From Gilliamella sp. ESL0443 (lineage in GTDB: Bacteria > Pseudomonadota > Gammaproteobacteria > Enterobacterales > Orbaceae): a stretch of 64,000 nt of DNA. Positions 46,347-55,543 of this stretch are shown one piece after another. The stretch covers positions 1,612,001 through 1,676,000 of the forward strand of contig NZ_CP048263.1 of the NCBI RefSeq assembly GCF_019469165.1, given 5' to 3'. How positions within the stretch are numbered: the stretch's first letter is position 1; every line of letters begins with the position of its first letter. Both the position numbers and the translations under genes were made by a program. The notes under the pieces were generated by a model that saw nothing but the letters and a program-made list of their open reading frames with translations, was not told where the DNA came from and made no database searches.

Positions 46347-47237
46347 TTAAGTCATCGCATTAATAATAAAATCGATAAAAATATTGAGCTTAGGCAACCG
46401 TTGCTTATCGGCGGTATACAACAAATGGACTTCCCTCGCCGGCGGTAAAAAATTTTGTAAAACTGGGATTAATTTATTTTGTTTAATTGACTCTCTCAAC
46501 GTCGACTCAGGTAACATCGTAATACCTAACCCTTCAAGGGCGGCCACAGCTAGTGCTGCCGTATTATTACTTTGAAATGATCCTGTAATTGGAACATTAA
46601 TCAATTCACCATTTATCTTAAACGGCCACAAATTATCTTTTTTGTTTGAATTAACATATTGATAGATCAAACATTGATGCTTTTTCAAATCATCGGGTAC
46701 TGCTGGCACACCATAACGAGCCAAATAACTTGGCGATGCAGCAAAAATAAGTTGCAAATCACTAAGCTTTCTCGCAATTAATCCCGAATCACTTAAAGAA
46801 CCGATTCGAAACACCACATCAAAATCATCTTTAACTAAATCAACATAACGATCGTTTAACTGAATATCAATATTCACCTTCGGATAACATTTCATAAAAT
46901 GGCTAATAACCGGAACCAAATTAAATTGACCATAACTCACCGGTGCACTAATTCTTAAACGACCTTTCGGCTCCTTACTATATGTTTGTGCTAATGTCTT
47001 AGTATTCTTAATCTCACTTAAAATAAATAGACATCGCTCATAATACTGCTTGCCAAACTCGGTCAAATTTTGCGATCGCGTCGTTCTATTTAACAACTTC
47101 AAGCCCAAATAATTTTCTAAAAACAAAATATACTTCGCGACCATTTGTGGAGAGGTATTTAAAGAGATTGAAGTTGCAGCAAACGATCCGGTCTTAACCG
47201 TTATCACAAAAGCTTCCATACACTTAACTAAATCCAT
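46347..47237 (-). CDS. LysR-family transcriptional regulator
   Basis: A 296-residue LysR regulator: winged helix-turn-helix (about 1-60, AFVITVKTGSFAATSISLN) and a substrate-binding domain (about 90-290) with RLRISAPVSYGQFNLVP. It belongs to the large group that regulates nearby oxidoreductases. It is divergent from the short-chain dehydrogenase gene, and the 215-base gap includes a TGTTC-GCT-GAACA repeat, so the dehydrogenase is the likely target. The effector is unknown. Confidence 0.88.
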   Translation of the reverse strand: MDLVKCMEAFVITVKTGSFAATSISLNTSPQMVAKYILFLENYLGLKLLNRTTRSQNLTEFGKQYYERCLFILSEIKNTKTLAQTYSKEPKGRLRISAPVSYGQFNLVPVISHFMKCYPKVNIDIQLNDRYVDLVKDDFDVVFRIGSLSDSGLIARKLSDLQLIFAASPSYLARYGVPAVPDDLKKHQCLIYQYVNSNKKDNLWPFKINGELINVPITGSFQSNNTAALAVAALEGLGITMLPESTLRESIKQNKLIPVLQNFLPPAREVHLLYTADKQRLPKLNIFIDFIINAMT

Positions 47238-47374
47238 ATTATCAACCTCCAGTTGTTAATAAATAAATTTTCACACTATTTATAGTCATTTTATATACAA
47301 ATATAATACACATCATTAATTAAAAAAAGAAAATACTCTAAACAAAAAATTGTTATCATAAGTGGGAACTTTGA

Positions 47375-47387
47375 TGTTCGCTGAACA
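47375..47387. promoter_or_regulatory. Inverted repeat between the LysR gene and the dehydrogenase gene
   Basis: TGTTC-GCT-GAACA, five-base arms, lies in the divergent gap, 66 bases before the dehydrogenase start. A LysR operator (T-N11-A core, dyad) is plausible here: T at 47375 and A at 47387 are 13 bases apart as required. Confidence 0.4.
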
Positions 47388-47452
47388 ATTTTAATGCAAG
47401 CAACTAAAATTGACTAATTAGGACATAGATACGGATATAAAAAGGATTCAAA

Positions 47453-48280
47453 ATGGAAATGGAAATGGAAATGGATATCGAAACAAAAACAGAAATTATT
47501 AACACTGAAAAAAGATATACAGCCATCACTGGCGCTAGCTCAGGGATAGGTTACGCGACAGCAATAGCTTTTGCAAAAAGAAACAAAGACCTTATTATAA
47601 TAGCAAGAAGAATTGAAAATTTAGAATCATTAAAAAACAAAATAGAAACAATCAACCCCGACATTGAAGTCATTATTAAAGTTTGTGATCTCACCAATAC
47701 ACAATCTCTCTACACATTATTTAATGAACTAAGAAATTACTTTATCGAAACGTGGATCAACAATGCTGGTTTTGGACATTATGGTAGTGTAAGTACACAA
47801 GAGTTAACTAAAATTGAGTCAATGCTCCACCTAAACATAGAAGCATTAACCATCCTATCAACCCTTTATGTACGTAAATACCATAATCACACCAACACAC
47901 AACTGATTAACATCTCATCACGAGGTGGTTATACCATTGTACCTAACGCGGTAACCTATTGCGCCACCAAATTTTACGTCAGTGCCTTTACAGAAGGGCT
48001 TGCTCAAGAATTAATACAGACTAACGCAAAACTAAGAGCCAAAGTACTCGCCCCAGCAGCAACGCAAACTGAATTTGGCAAAAAAGCCAACAATGTCAGT
48101 GAATATAATTATGACAAAAGTTTTGCCAAATATCATTCTGCCGACCAAATGGCTGAATTCTTACTAGCGCTCTATGACAGTGATAAAACCGTTGGGGAAG
48201 TTGATACTAAAGATTTCTCATTCCAACTAAAAGACAGCCATTTTCCATATTCAGGCAACCCAGCAGAAAATCAAAAATAA
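47453..48280 (+). CDS. Short-chain dehydrogenase/reductase
   Basis: A 275-residue SDR with the NAD(P)-binding TGASSGIGYATA, NNAGFGHYG, catalytic serine in NISSRGG, and YCATK (Tyr-X3-Lys). The substrate is unknown. The N-terminus MEMEMEMD comes from a tandem hexamer repeat: ATG-GAA three times then ATG-GAT (47453-47476), so four start codons lie in frame within 24 bases; the Shine-Dalgarno AAAGGA fits the first. It is divergent from a LysR gene that may regulate it. Confidence 0.87.
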   Translation: MEMEMEMDIETKTEIINTEKRYTAITGASSGIGYATAIAFAKRNKDLIIIARRIENLESLKNKIETINPDIEVIIKVCDLTNTQSLYTLFNELRNYFIETWINNAGFGHYGSVSTQELTKIESMLHLNIEALTILSTLYVRKYHNHTNTQLINISSRGGYTIVPNAVTYCATKFYVSAFTEGLAQELIQTNAKLRAKVLAPAATQTEFGKKANNVSEYNYDKSFAKYHSADQMAEFLLALYDSDKTVGEVDTKDFSFQLKDSHFPYSGNPAENQK

Positions 48281-48314
48281 AAGTTGAATATGGAAGGAAC
48301 AATAAAGGGATTTT

Positions 48315-48346
48315 GGGGTTCAAAAACCCCGTTCCTCAACTTTTTT
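48315..48346 (+). repeat. Dispersed intergenic motif, copy 3, with hairpin
   Basis: Core CAAAAACCCC, GTTCCTCAAC, six T's (48321-48346). A hairpin GGGGTT / AACCCC (48315-48330, loop CAAA) precedes, but ten bases separate it from the T-run, so termination is uncertain. It follows the dehydrogenase gene. Confidence 0.65.
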
Positions 48347-48367
48347 CAATAAAACACATAAAAATAA

Positions 48368-48383
48368 ACCCGCCTAGGCGGGT
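48368..48383 (-). terminator. Likely terminator of the adhesin gene
   Basis: ACCCGCCTAGGCGGGT is a perfect 16-base palindrome; on the minus strand TTATTTTTAT follows. It lies 41 bases after the adhesin stop. Confidence 0.65.
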
Positions 48384-48424
48384 GATTCAAACGTAACTAA
48401 AGATTGAGGATGAACAAATAAATA

Positions 48425-49726
48425 CTAAGGATAGACGCAAAGCCCATAGAATCTGTTGTCGGTGTAATGGTAAAAGACAACTCCGTCTCTAGGTTTCACA
48501 ACTCTTACAATCTCTGAGCCTCGACTCCAATACCAATTGGAAAGAAATTCAGCTTTGTAATAGCCGTCCTCAAGAGCACCCCACTCGGTAAAAAAACCTG
48601 CACCTATGCGACGTTGATAATAATTACCTGATGATGGGAAGTTGGCTCCTCGCTCATACGTTGAATTAGTTAAATCGACTACTCTTGGCATACTATAACC
48701 TATACGATTACACCAAGATACAGTATGCGAATAATCGAATTGTGCTTGGCCTCGGTTGACGAACCACTGTTTTAACTTAAATCCATATTTAACGACCGAA
48801 TTACCTTTTCTGTCACGACCAATTAACTCAAATGTCTGAGGGAGACTAGGTCGATAAATACGGCGTGGATTTTCAGACCAATGCTGGGAGGAATCGGTTA
48901 CAACGGGCCCCTTTAATGTAACACGTACTCCTGTATTTGTAGAATTGCTCATAGTAGCAGTTATACCTTCACGAGAAACAGGTTGCCAATACAAAGCCTT
49001 ACTATTTCCACTAATGGCTAAATCAAAGTATAAACCATCAGCCCCAGTTGTCGGAAAATTTAAATCATAAGATGACTGCTCGGTTGATTGAGTAAGAAAA
49101 CCTCTCTTAGGGTTCCACATCGAAGATGGACCAGCATATGAACCTGAACCGTAGCTTAGATTCGGCTTAGCAAAAAGAATTACTGGTCGTTCCTTAGGAT
49201 TAATATAATATGTCACATTACTAGCACTGAAATAACCGTTTTTAGGAACCCCATAACGAGTCATTAATTTACCATTGGTACTAGTTAATATAACTTTATA
49301 AGGTGCCCTAGCAATTTCTAGTACAGCATTACGTGATACGGCTTGGTTATTTTTATCAAGGATAGATAAGCTTAAAGTACCATCAACAAGAATGTCACCA
49401 TCCCCATCATCATCTCTCCAATAATTATAAGGAGGACCGATAAGAGTATTCAATGCGACTGAATTAGTATCAGTAGGAACCAACATACTAATATCGGTGA
49501 AACTCTGACCAGTAACTGGCAACTCAATTGGATAGTTATATGATGAAGAATTAGTTGATGGTGTATATTTAGTTCCGTCAGATAACTTAATCCAAAGCAA
49601 AGCGTTGATGTTAACAGCACGATTACGACCACCATCGAAAGTCAAATACGGCGCACTACCCTGTATCGCATTCCTAGTTGTCTGTGATGTCAATGCAAGA
49701 CTCGAAAAAGGAAGGAAAAAGGCCAC
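48425..49726 (-). CDS. Invasin-type adhesin with C-terminal lectin-like domain; 5' end uncertain
   Basis: A 433-residue secreted surface protein. The C-terminal about 100 residues (SWCNRIGYSMPRVVDLTNST, PSSGNYYQRRIGAGFFTEWG, FYGLCVYP) match the InvasinE/DUF823 adhesion domain, with a conserved cysteine pair, a tryptophan-rich C-type lectin-like fold by family. The middle is beta-rich and resembles Ig-like adhesin repeats. The frame opens at a GTG (49726) inside a signal peptide (AFFLPFSSLALT), but a Met/Val-started N-terminus with positive charges lies further upstream in another frame (from GTG at 49824), joined by a T7 tract (49728-49734). The gene may be switched off or start at a rare codon. 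Codon GC exceeds neighbours. Confidence 0.75.
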   Translation of the reverse strand: MAFFLPFSSLALTSQTTRNAIQGSAPYLTFDGGRNRAVNINALLWIKLSDGTKYTPSTNSSSYNYPIELPVTGQSFTDISMLVPTDTNSVALNTLIGPPYNYWRDDDGDGDILVDGTLSLSILDKNNQAVSRNAVLEIARAPYKVILTSTNGKLMTRYGVPKNGYFSASNVTYYINPKERPVILFAKPNLSYGSGSYAGPSSMWNPKRGFLTQSTEQSSYDLNFPTTGADGLYFDLAISGNSKALYWQPVSREGITATMSNSTNTGVRVTLKGPVVTDSSQHWSENPRRIYRPSLPQTFELIGRDRKGNSVVKYGFKLKQWFVNRGQAQFDYSHTVSWCNRIGYSMPRVVDLTNSTYERGANFPSSGNYYQRRIGAGFFTEWGALEDGYYKAEFLSNWYWSRGSEIVRVVKPRDGVVFYHYTDNRFYGLCVYP

Positions 49727-50271
49727 GAAAAAAACAATCTGCTGGGATAATTTGGAAAAGGATCGAAAGCAGGATCCGAAAAAGGACCGCGGAAGCGAAC
49801 GCGCGAAAATTCGCAGAATTTCACTTGATTGCGTGGAAAAATAAGTTTCAGTGAAAAATTTAAGTTGGGAGTTGAAGTTAGAAGAATTTAAAAGATAGGT
49901 TGGCCATGTTGCCTGTTGCCTGTTGAAAATTATAATGCATTTTGGACTACCTTGTCAAGTAATTTTTTGATTTATTTGTAATTTTATACTTTTATATCAA
50001 ATTTTAGCCTTGTAGCTAAAACCGTGTAAAAAGTATAGTGATTGGAAAAACACGATGCAACACTTTTTTTCACTCATTTACGTTAACTTTCGTAAAGATG
50101 TTCTAAAAGAAATCTAGTTTATAATTGATTAACTACTGTTTTAATTAGAGATATTTCAATTACAAATCTTTAAAATTAGAGCAATTGATCCTGAAAATTT
50201 TATTTTAGGGCTTTGAATTAGAAATTTAGTGATTTTGATATTTGAATAATTTTTTAAGTAAAATTTAAAAC

Positions 50272-50300
50272 CTCAAAAACCCCGCTCCTCAACTTTTTTT
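50272..50300 (+). repeat. Dispersed intergenic motif, copy 4
   Basis: CTCAAAAACCCC, GCTCCTCAAC, then seven T's and GATATAAAACAC, sharing the A-rich tail with copy 3. No hairpin arm precedes it, so it is not an obvious terminator. Confidence 0.65.
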
Positions 50301-50389
50301 GATATAAAACACCACAAAAGCCTTTTAAGTTGAGAGTTGAGTTGTTTATGCTGGGAGCCTATTTTACAATGCCAATATTATCCTAAATA

Positions 50390-50420
50390 CATCTTAACAA
50401 GCATTTAACTTGTTAAGATG
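50390..50420 (-). terminator. Hairpin after metG
   Basis: CATCTTAACAAG / CTTGTTAAGATG, a perfect 12-pair stem with loop CATTTAA, 17 bases after the metG stop. T's after it on the minus strand are few. Confidence 0.72.
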
Positions 50421-50436
50421 TCGATAATTTAGAGGA

Positions 50437-52458
50437 CTACGAAATTCGCATACCCGGTTTTGCCCCGCTATCTGGTGATAATAGGTAAACACCTTCACTA
50501 TCATCTTTACCGCTTGCACAAAGTACCATGCCTTCTGAGATACCAAAACGCATTTTACGCGGCGCTAAGTTAGCGATCATTATGGTTAGTTTACCGACTA
50601 AAACCGCAGGATCAGGATAGAACTGTTTGATGCCGGAAAATACGTTGCGAGTTTCATCGCCAATATCCAGTGTTAACTGCAATAATTTATCCGACCCTTC
50701 AACCACCGTGGCATTTTTAATTAACGCAACACGCATATCAACTTTGGCAAAGTCATCAAAATTGATAGTATCAGCAATAGGTTCTGCCACTTTTTCTTTG
50801 GCAGGTGTTGCTAAAACGCTTTTGGTTTCTTCAATCATAGCAGTAATTTTATCCATATCTATACGGTTAAACAGGGCTTTGAATTGGTTGATCGTGTGCC
50901 CAGTTAATGGTTTATCAATCGTGTCCCAGATTAATTGGCTGTTTAAAAACGCCTCACTGCGCTCCGCTAATGACGGCACGACTGGTTTTAAATAGGTCAT
51001 TAAAATGCGGAATAGATGAATACCCATAGAACAAATATCTTGTAATGCTTGATCTTGTCCCTCTTGTTTAGCCACCACCCATGGCGCTTTTTCATCGATA
51101 TAACGATTTGCTTCATCAGCCAATGCCATAATTTCACGAATTGCTTTACCGGATTCACGTTGTTCAAAATAATCAGCGATGACTTTTGATTTTTCAACGA
51201 ATAAAGCATAAAGTTCCGGCTCTGCAAGATTGGCGGATAATTTACCACCAAAACGTTTACTGATAAAACCAGCCGAACGGGATGCAATATTCACCACTTT
51301 GTTAACTAAATCACTATTCACCCGTTGCACAAAATCTTCTAAATTTAAATCGATATCATCGATATGTGGCGAGAGTTTGGCTGCATAATAGTAACGCAAA
51401 CAGTCAGGATCTAAATGTTTCAAATAGGTACTTGCTTGAATAAAGGTACCACGTGATTTTGACATCTTCGCCCCGTCGACAGTGACATAGCCATGCACAA
51501 AAATATTAGAAGGTTTACGATGTTCGCTACCGTCTAACATTGCCGGCCAAAACAGGCTATGGAAGTAGACAATATCTTTACCGATAAAATGGTAAAGTTC
51601 AGTGGTTGAATCTTTATTCCAAAACTGATCAAAAATCGGTTTGTTGTGTTTATTACAGTAATTGAGGAATGATCCCATATAACCGATTGGCGCATCTAAC
51701 CAAACATAAAAATATTTGCCCGGTGCATCGGGAATTTCAAAACCAAAATATGGCGCATCCCGACTGATATCCCATGGTTGTAGGCCTGCTTCAAACCACT
51801 CTTGCATTTTGTTAGCCACTTGATCTTGCAATGTTCCTGATCGGATCCACGCTTGTAACATATCGGAAAACGCAGGCAAGTCAAAAAAGAAGTGCTCTGA
51901 ATCTTTCATGATCGGCGTTGCACCCGATACCACTGATTGCGGATTAATTAAATCAATCGGATTATAAGTTGCACCACAAACTTCACAGTTATCGCCATAT
52001 TGGTCTGGTGATTTACAGCGAGGGCAAGTCCCTTTAACAAAACGATCCGGTAAAAACATCTTTTTTTCGGGATCGAATAGTTGTGATATTACTTTGGTTT
52101 TAATATAGCCATTAGCCTTTAATCGTTTATAGATCTTTTCAGATATTTCCCGATTTTCAGGGCTATGGGTTGAGTGGTAATTATCGTAACTAATATTGAA
52201 ACCGGCAAAATCACGTTGATGCTCAATTTTAACTTCATCTATCATCTGTTCCGGGGTGATGCCTAATTGCTGTGCTTTAAGCATAATTGGCGTACCATGA
52301 GCATCATCAGCGCAAATAAAATAGATCTCATTGCCACGCATACGTTGATAGCGTACCCATACATCTGCTTGAATATGTTCGAGCATATGACCTAAGTGAA
52401 TTGCACCATTTGCATAAGGAAGCGCACAAGTTACTAATATTTTGCGTTGAGTTGTCAT
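50437..52458 (-). CDS. metG: Methionyl-tRNA synthetase
   Basis: MetRS (673 residues) charges tRNA-Met. It has the class I HIGH motif as HLGH (about 22), a zinc knuckle [17 protein letters not shown] (about 146-162), KMSKS (about 333), the anticodon-binding domain, and a C-terminal tRNA-binding/dimer domain with [24 protein letters not shown] OB fold (about 575-673). Length and domain set equal E. coli MetG (677). It is divergent from mrp across a region with nested palindromes, as E. coli metG is from mrp (apbC). Confidence 0.97.
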   Translation of the reverse strand: MTTQRKILVTCALPYANGAIHLGHMLEHIQADVWVRYQRMRGNEIYFICADDAHGTPIMLKAQQLGITPEQMIDEVKIEHQRDFAGFNISYDNYHSTHSPENREISEKIYKRLKANGYIKTKVISQLFDPEKKMFLPDRFVKGTCPRCKSPDQYGDNCEVCGATYNPIDLINPQSVVSGATPIMKDSEHFFFDLPAFSDMLQAWIRSGTLQDQVANKMQEWFEAGLQPWDISRDAPYFGFEIPDAPGKYFYVWLDAPIGYMGSFLNYCNKHNKPIFDQFWNKDSTTELYHFIGKDIVYFHSLFWPAMLDGSEHRKPSNIFVHGYVTVDGAKMSKSRGTFIQASTYLKHLDPDCLRYYYAAKLSPHIDDIDLNLEDFVQRVNSDLVNKVVNIASRSAGFISKRFGGKLSANLAEPELYALFVEKSKVIADYFEQRESGKAIREIMALADEANRYIDEKAPWVVAKQEGQDQALQDICSMGIHLFRILMTYLKPVVPSLAERSEAFLNSQLIWDTIDKPLTGHTINQFKALFNRIDMDKITAMIEETKSVLATPAKEKVAEPIADTINFDDFAKVDMRVALIKNATVVEGSDKLLQLTLDIGDETRNVFSGIKQFYPDPAVLVGKLTIMIANLAPRKMRFGISEGMVLCASGKDDSEGVYLLSPDSGAKPGMRIS

Positions 52459-52565
52459 ATCGAATTAATACCTTTTATTACATAATGGCGGAAATAGTAC
52501 ATCAATCGTGGGATTATCGCCAGATTTATGCCATAATTTGATAAAAATTCTTTATATACTTTGAG

Positions 52566-52637
52566 CGATATTGTGCAGGGAATGGTTATCATTCTATCAG
52601 AAAGAGTGATCACTCTTATCAAGTTAAAACAATATCG
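52566..52637. promoter_or_regulatory. Nested palindromes between metG and mrp
   Basis: AAGAGTGATCACTCTT (52602-52617) is a perfect 16-base palindrome. Around it CGATATTGT (52566-52574) and ACAATATCG (52629-52637) are perfect nine-base arms, giving a concentric arrangement over 72 bases. It lies in the shared 5' region of two divergent genes and may be an operator or a cruciform. Confidence 0.5.
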
Positions 52638-52702
52638 ATAATCATATCTATTTGAAGCAATATGAGTATAAAACTTGTTGATAACAGTTAAGGCTAATAA
52701 CC

Positions 52703-53770
52703 ATGGAAGCAAAAAAAATTCTAGAGAATTTTACTCATCCCACTTTATCCAAAAATTTGATTGAGCTTGGCGCAATTACTCAATGTGAACAGGCTAACCA
52801 AGAACTGCTAATTAGCTTAGTGATGCCTTTTGCTTGGCAAACTGGCTTTGAAGACCTGAAAACAACAGTTACACCTCAGTTACTTAAGTTGGATGGGGTT
52901 GAAAAGGTTAATTGGAAGATTAACTATAATATTGCGACGTTAAAGCGGGCGAATAATAATCATCCTATCAATAATGTTAAAAATATTATTGCGGTAAGTT
53001 CGGGCAAAGGTGGAGTTGGTAAATCATCAACCGCGGTTAATTTAGCTTTAGCATTACAAAAGCAAGGGGCTAAAGTGGGGATTTTAGATGCGGATATTTA
53101 TGGTCCTTCTATTCCTACCATGCTCGGCACCGAAAAAGAGCAACCAGTAACACCGGATAATAAACATATGTCACCAATTATGGCCTATGGTCTTGCGAGT
53201 AATTCTATTGGTTATTTGGTTGAGCCTGATAATGCTATGGTGTGGCGTGGACCAATGGCAAGTAAAGCATTGTGTCAGATTTTGGAAGATACGCTTTGGC
53301 CTGAACTTGATTATTTGATTATGGATATGCCACCTGGGACAGGAGATATTCAATTAACTCTAGCCCAAAATATTCCGGTTACTGCTGCTGTGATTGTGAC
53401 GACGCCACAAGATATTGCTTTAATTGATGCCCAAAAAGGGATTGTGATGTTTAATAAGGTTAACATCCCTACCCTTGGTATTATCGAAAATATGAGTTAT
53501 CACATCTGTGAAAATTGTGGGCATCACGAAGCGATTTTTGGTGAGGAGGGGGCTAAGCATTTGGCTGAAAAATATCATACGAAATTACTGGGTCAGATTC
53601 CTCTTCACCGTTTATTACGTCAAGATTTAGATTCCGGTAAGCCGACGGTTATTAGTCATCCTGATAGTGAGTTTACCCAGCTATATTGTCATATTGCCGC
53701 ACAAGTTGCTAGTCAGCTTTATTGGCAAGGTGAAACCATTTTACCGGATATTTCATTTAAGGCGTTATAG
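52703..53770 (+). CDS. mrp: Iron-sulfur cluster carrier ATPase Mrp (ApbC)
   Basis: Mrp (355 residues) is a ParA/MinD-like ATPase that delivers iron-sulfur clusters. It has an N-terminal DUF59-like part, Walker A GKGGVGKSS (about 104-112), and the CENCGHH motif with the cluster-binding CXXC (about 275). The C-terminal SEFTQLYCHIAAQV fits the family. Divergent from metG as in E. coli. A 14-pair hairpin ends the gene. Confidence 0.94.
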   Translation: MEAKKILENFTHPTLSKNLIELGAITQCEQANQELLISLVMPFAWQTGFEDLKTTVTPQLLKLDGVEKVNWKINYNIATLKRANNNHPINNVKNIIAVSSGKGGVGKSSTAVNLALALQKQGAKVGILDADIYGPSIPTMLGTEKEQPVTPDNKHMSPIMAYGLASNSIGYLVEPDNAMVWRGPMASKALCQILEDTLWPELDYLIMDMPPGTGDIQLTLAQNIPVTAAVIVTTPQDIALIDAQKGIVMFNKVNIPTLGIIENMSYHICENCGHHEAIFGEEGAKHLAEKYHTKLLGQIPLHRLLRQDLDSGKPTVISHPDSEFTQLYCHIAAQVASQLYWQGETILPDISFKAL

Positions 53771-53777
53771 TCGAAAT

Positions 53778-53810
53778 GATATTGGTTGTTAGGCGTTAAC
53801 AACCAATATC
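53778..53810. terminator. Terminator between mrp and the DUF486 gene
   Basis: GATATTGGTTGTTA / TAACAACCAATATC, a perfect 14-pair stem with loop GGCGT, sits just after the mrp stop and before the convergent gene. Confidence 0.8.
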
Positions 53811-53833
53811 ATCATGCGTGCTGTAGATTGGTT

Positions 53834-54187
53834 TTATGCTAAAATTTTATCTTTAAACATAAAAAAAACTGCACCAAGTAGACATAGCCCAGCCCAGATG
53901 TAATCAGTTTTGAATGGTTCTTTTAATATGTAAATTGAAAACGGAATAAATACAGATAGGCTAATCACTTCTTGAATAATTTTCAATTGCCCAGCACTGG
54001 CTACTTGAAAGCCGATACGGTTTGCAGGTACTTGTAGCAAATACTCAAATAATGCTATCCCCCAACTAACCAATACAGCCACAATCCAAGCTTGATTATG
54101 CAAAAAGCGTAAATGCCCATACCAAGCAAAAGTCATAAAAATATTACTACAGGTTAATAGACAAACTGTGATAAGAATTTGATTCAT
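53834..54187 (-). CDS. DUF486 (DMT-like) membrane protein
   Basis: A 117-residue protein with four membrane segments, of the DUF486 family related to small multidrug transporters: TCSNIFMTFAWYGHLRFL, WGIALFEYLLQVPANRIG, VISLSVFIPFSIYILKEP and GLCLLGAVFFMF. The function is unknown. It stands alone, convergent with mrp. ATG at 54187. Confidence 0.88.
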   Translation of the reverse strand: MNQILITVCLLTCSNIFMTFAWYGHLRFLHNQAWIVAVLVSWGIALFEYLLQVPANRIGFQVASAGQLKIIQEVISLSVFIPFSIYILKEPFKTDYIWAGLCLLGAVFFMFKDKILA

Positions 54188-54357
54188 GATAGTTAATCGA
54201 AGAATGATTTAGGTGGTAATATTATAATCCATTAAAGCAGTACTGTGGTTAAATGATTTAATTTGATCTTATTATTTATTTGCTTTCTCTGTTTAATCGT
54301 AAAACATATTCAGCTATAATTACACTATTAAATATCAATCCCTTCTTAAAACTAATC

Positions 54358-55521
54358 ATGAGAAAAGTTAACCACCGGTCTCGAATCTGGTCATCGATCT
54401 TTTGCCTTGCTTTTGCTGCATTTATATTTAATACAACAGAATTTGTACCGGTTGGGTTGCTACCCAATATTGCCGAAAGTTTTTCGATGGATGTTGCTCA
54501 TGCTGGGTTGTTATTAACGATTTATGCTTGGGCTGTATCGTTGTTGTCTTTGCCGTTAACGGTTTTAACGTCAAGGATGGATCGCCGAAAACTTTTGATT
54601 TTTCTGTTTTGTTTGTTTATTGGTAGCCATATCCTTGCTGGCTTTGCTTGGAGTTTTTACAGTTTAATGTTTGCGAGGATTGGTATTGCCTGCGCTCATG
54701 CTGTGTTTTGGGCTATTACTACGCCTTTAGCGGTTCGGTTAGCGCCAAATGGTAAAAAAGCTAAAGCCATGGGCTTTATTGTGGTTGGTACTTCAATGGC
54801 AACTGTTTTAGGTATTCCAATTGGAACAATGATTGGGCAACTGGTTGGCTGGCGAGTAACTTTTTTATGTATCGGTTTTATTGCTTTTTGTGTCATGTTA
54901 TCGTTGCTCTACTTGTTACCCTCTGTACCAAGTTTGAACAAGATTTTAGTCAAAGATATTCCTAAAGTTCTTAAACGCCCTGTATTGCTAAATATTTATT
55001 TGTTAACGGCAATTATGATTACTGGTCATTTTACGGCTTATACTTATATTACGCCGTTTATGATCAATGTTGGCGGTTTTGATGAGCACGTGATAGTTAA
55101 CTTGTTATTAGCCGTTGGTTTTTCAGGGATGATTGGTAGCGTTATTTTTGCTAGGTATGCTGATGCTCACCCTATTGCGATATTTGTTGTTCCTGCACTA
55201 CTATTAATAATCTGTCTATTATCGCTTTATGTTTGTTCGTTCAGCCTTATTACCGCAATATTACAAGGGATGGTCTGGGGGCTTTCGATTACCGTTATTA
55301 GTATGGTGATGCAAAGTAAAGTAATTGATGCTGCACCTGATGCTGCCGATATTGCAACTTCGGTTTACTCCGGTATTTATAATATCGGTATTGGTGGAGG
55401 CGCTTTTGTGGGTAGCCAAGTATTAGTCTATTTGTCTACCCATTACATTGGCTTTGTCGGTGCTATTTTTGTGATTTTGACACTTATACTTTTCTGCTTT
55501 ATTTCAAGAAAGACTTGGTAA
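54358..55521 (+). CDS. sotB: Sugar efflux transporter SotB (MFS)
   Basis: SotB (387 residues, twelve membrane segments) exports sugars such as arabinose and IPTG in E. coli. The signature FNTTEFVPVGLLPNIAESF, TIYAWAVSLLSLPLT and RRKLLIFLFCLFI match. A 26-residue extension to 54280 in the same frame lacks a ribosome site, so the ATG at 54358 is chosen. A palindromic hairpin follows, overlapping the uup stop. Confidence 0.9.
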   Translation: MRKVNHRSRIWSSIFCLAFAAFIFNTTEFVPVGLLPNIAESFSMDVAHAGLLLTIYAWAVSLLSLPLTVLTSRMDRRKLLIFLFCLFIGSHILAGFAWSFYSLMFARIGIACAHAVFWAITTPLAVRLAPNGKKAKAMGFIVVGTSMATVLGIPIGTMIGQLVGWRVTFLCIGFIAFCVMLSLLYLLPSVPSLNKILVKDIPKVLKRPVLLNIYLLTAIMITGHFTAYTYITPFMINVGGFDEHVIVNLLLAVGFSGMIGSVIFARYADAHPIAIFVVPALLLIICLLSLYVCSFSLITAILQGMVWGLSITVISMVMQSKVIDAAPDAADIATSVYSGIYNIGIGGGAFVGSQVLVYLSTHYIGFVGAIFVILTLILFCFISRKTW

Positions 55522-55524
55522 ATT

Positions 55525-55543
55525 AGCGCTCATAGTGAGCGCT
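55525..55543. terminator. Hairpin between sotB and uup
   Basis: AGCGCTCA-TAG-TGAGCGCT, a perfect eight-pair stem between two convergent genes, four bases after the sotB stop. Confidence 0.7.

Larger units (their letters stand above)
49727..50436. other. Gene-less stretch between the adhesin and metG
   Basis: Seven hundred bases hold no gene that I can support apart from the possible adhesin 5' end (to 49824). Other elements: two and a half copies of GTTGCCT (49908-49925), dispersed motif copy 4 (50272-50300), and the metG terminator (50390-50420). A 79-codon plus-strand frame over 49605-49844 is only the antisense of the adhesin start. Confidence 0.55.

Noticed and set aside
49605-49844. 79-codon plus-strand frame over the adhesin 5' region
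   Set aside because: Antisense to the adhesin signal-peptide region, lysine and arginine rich because of the complementary serine/phenylalanine codons; no ribosome binding site.
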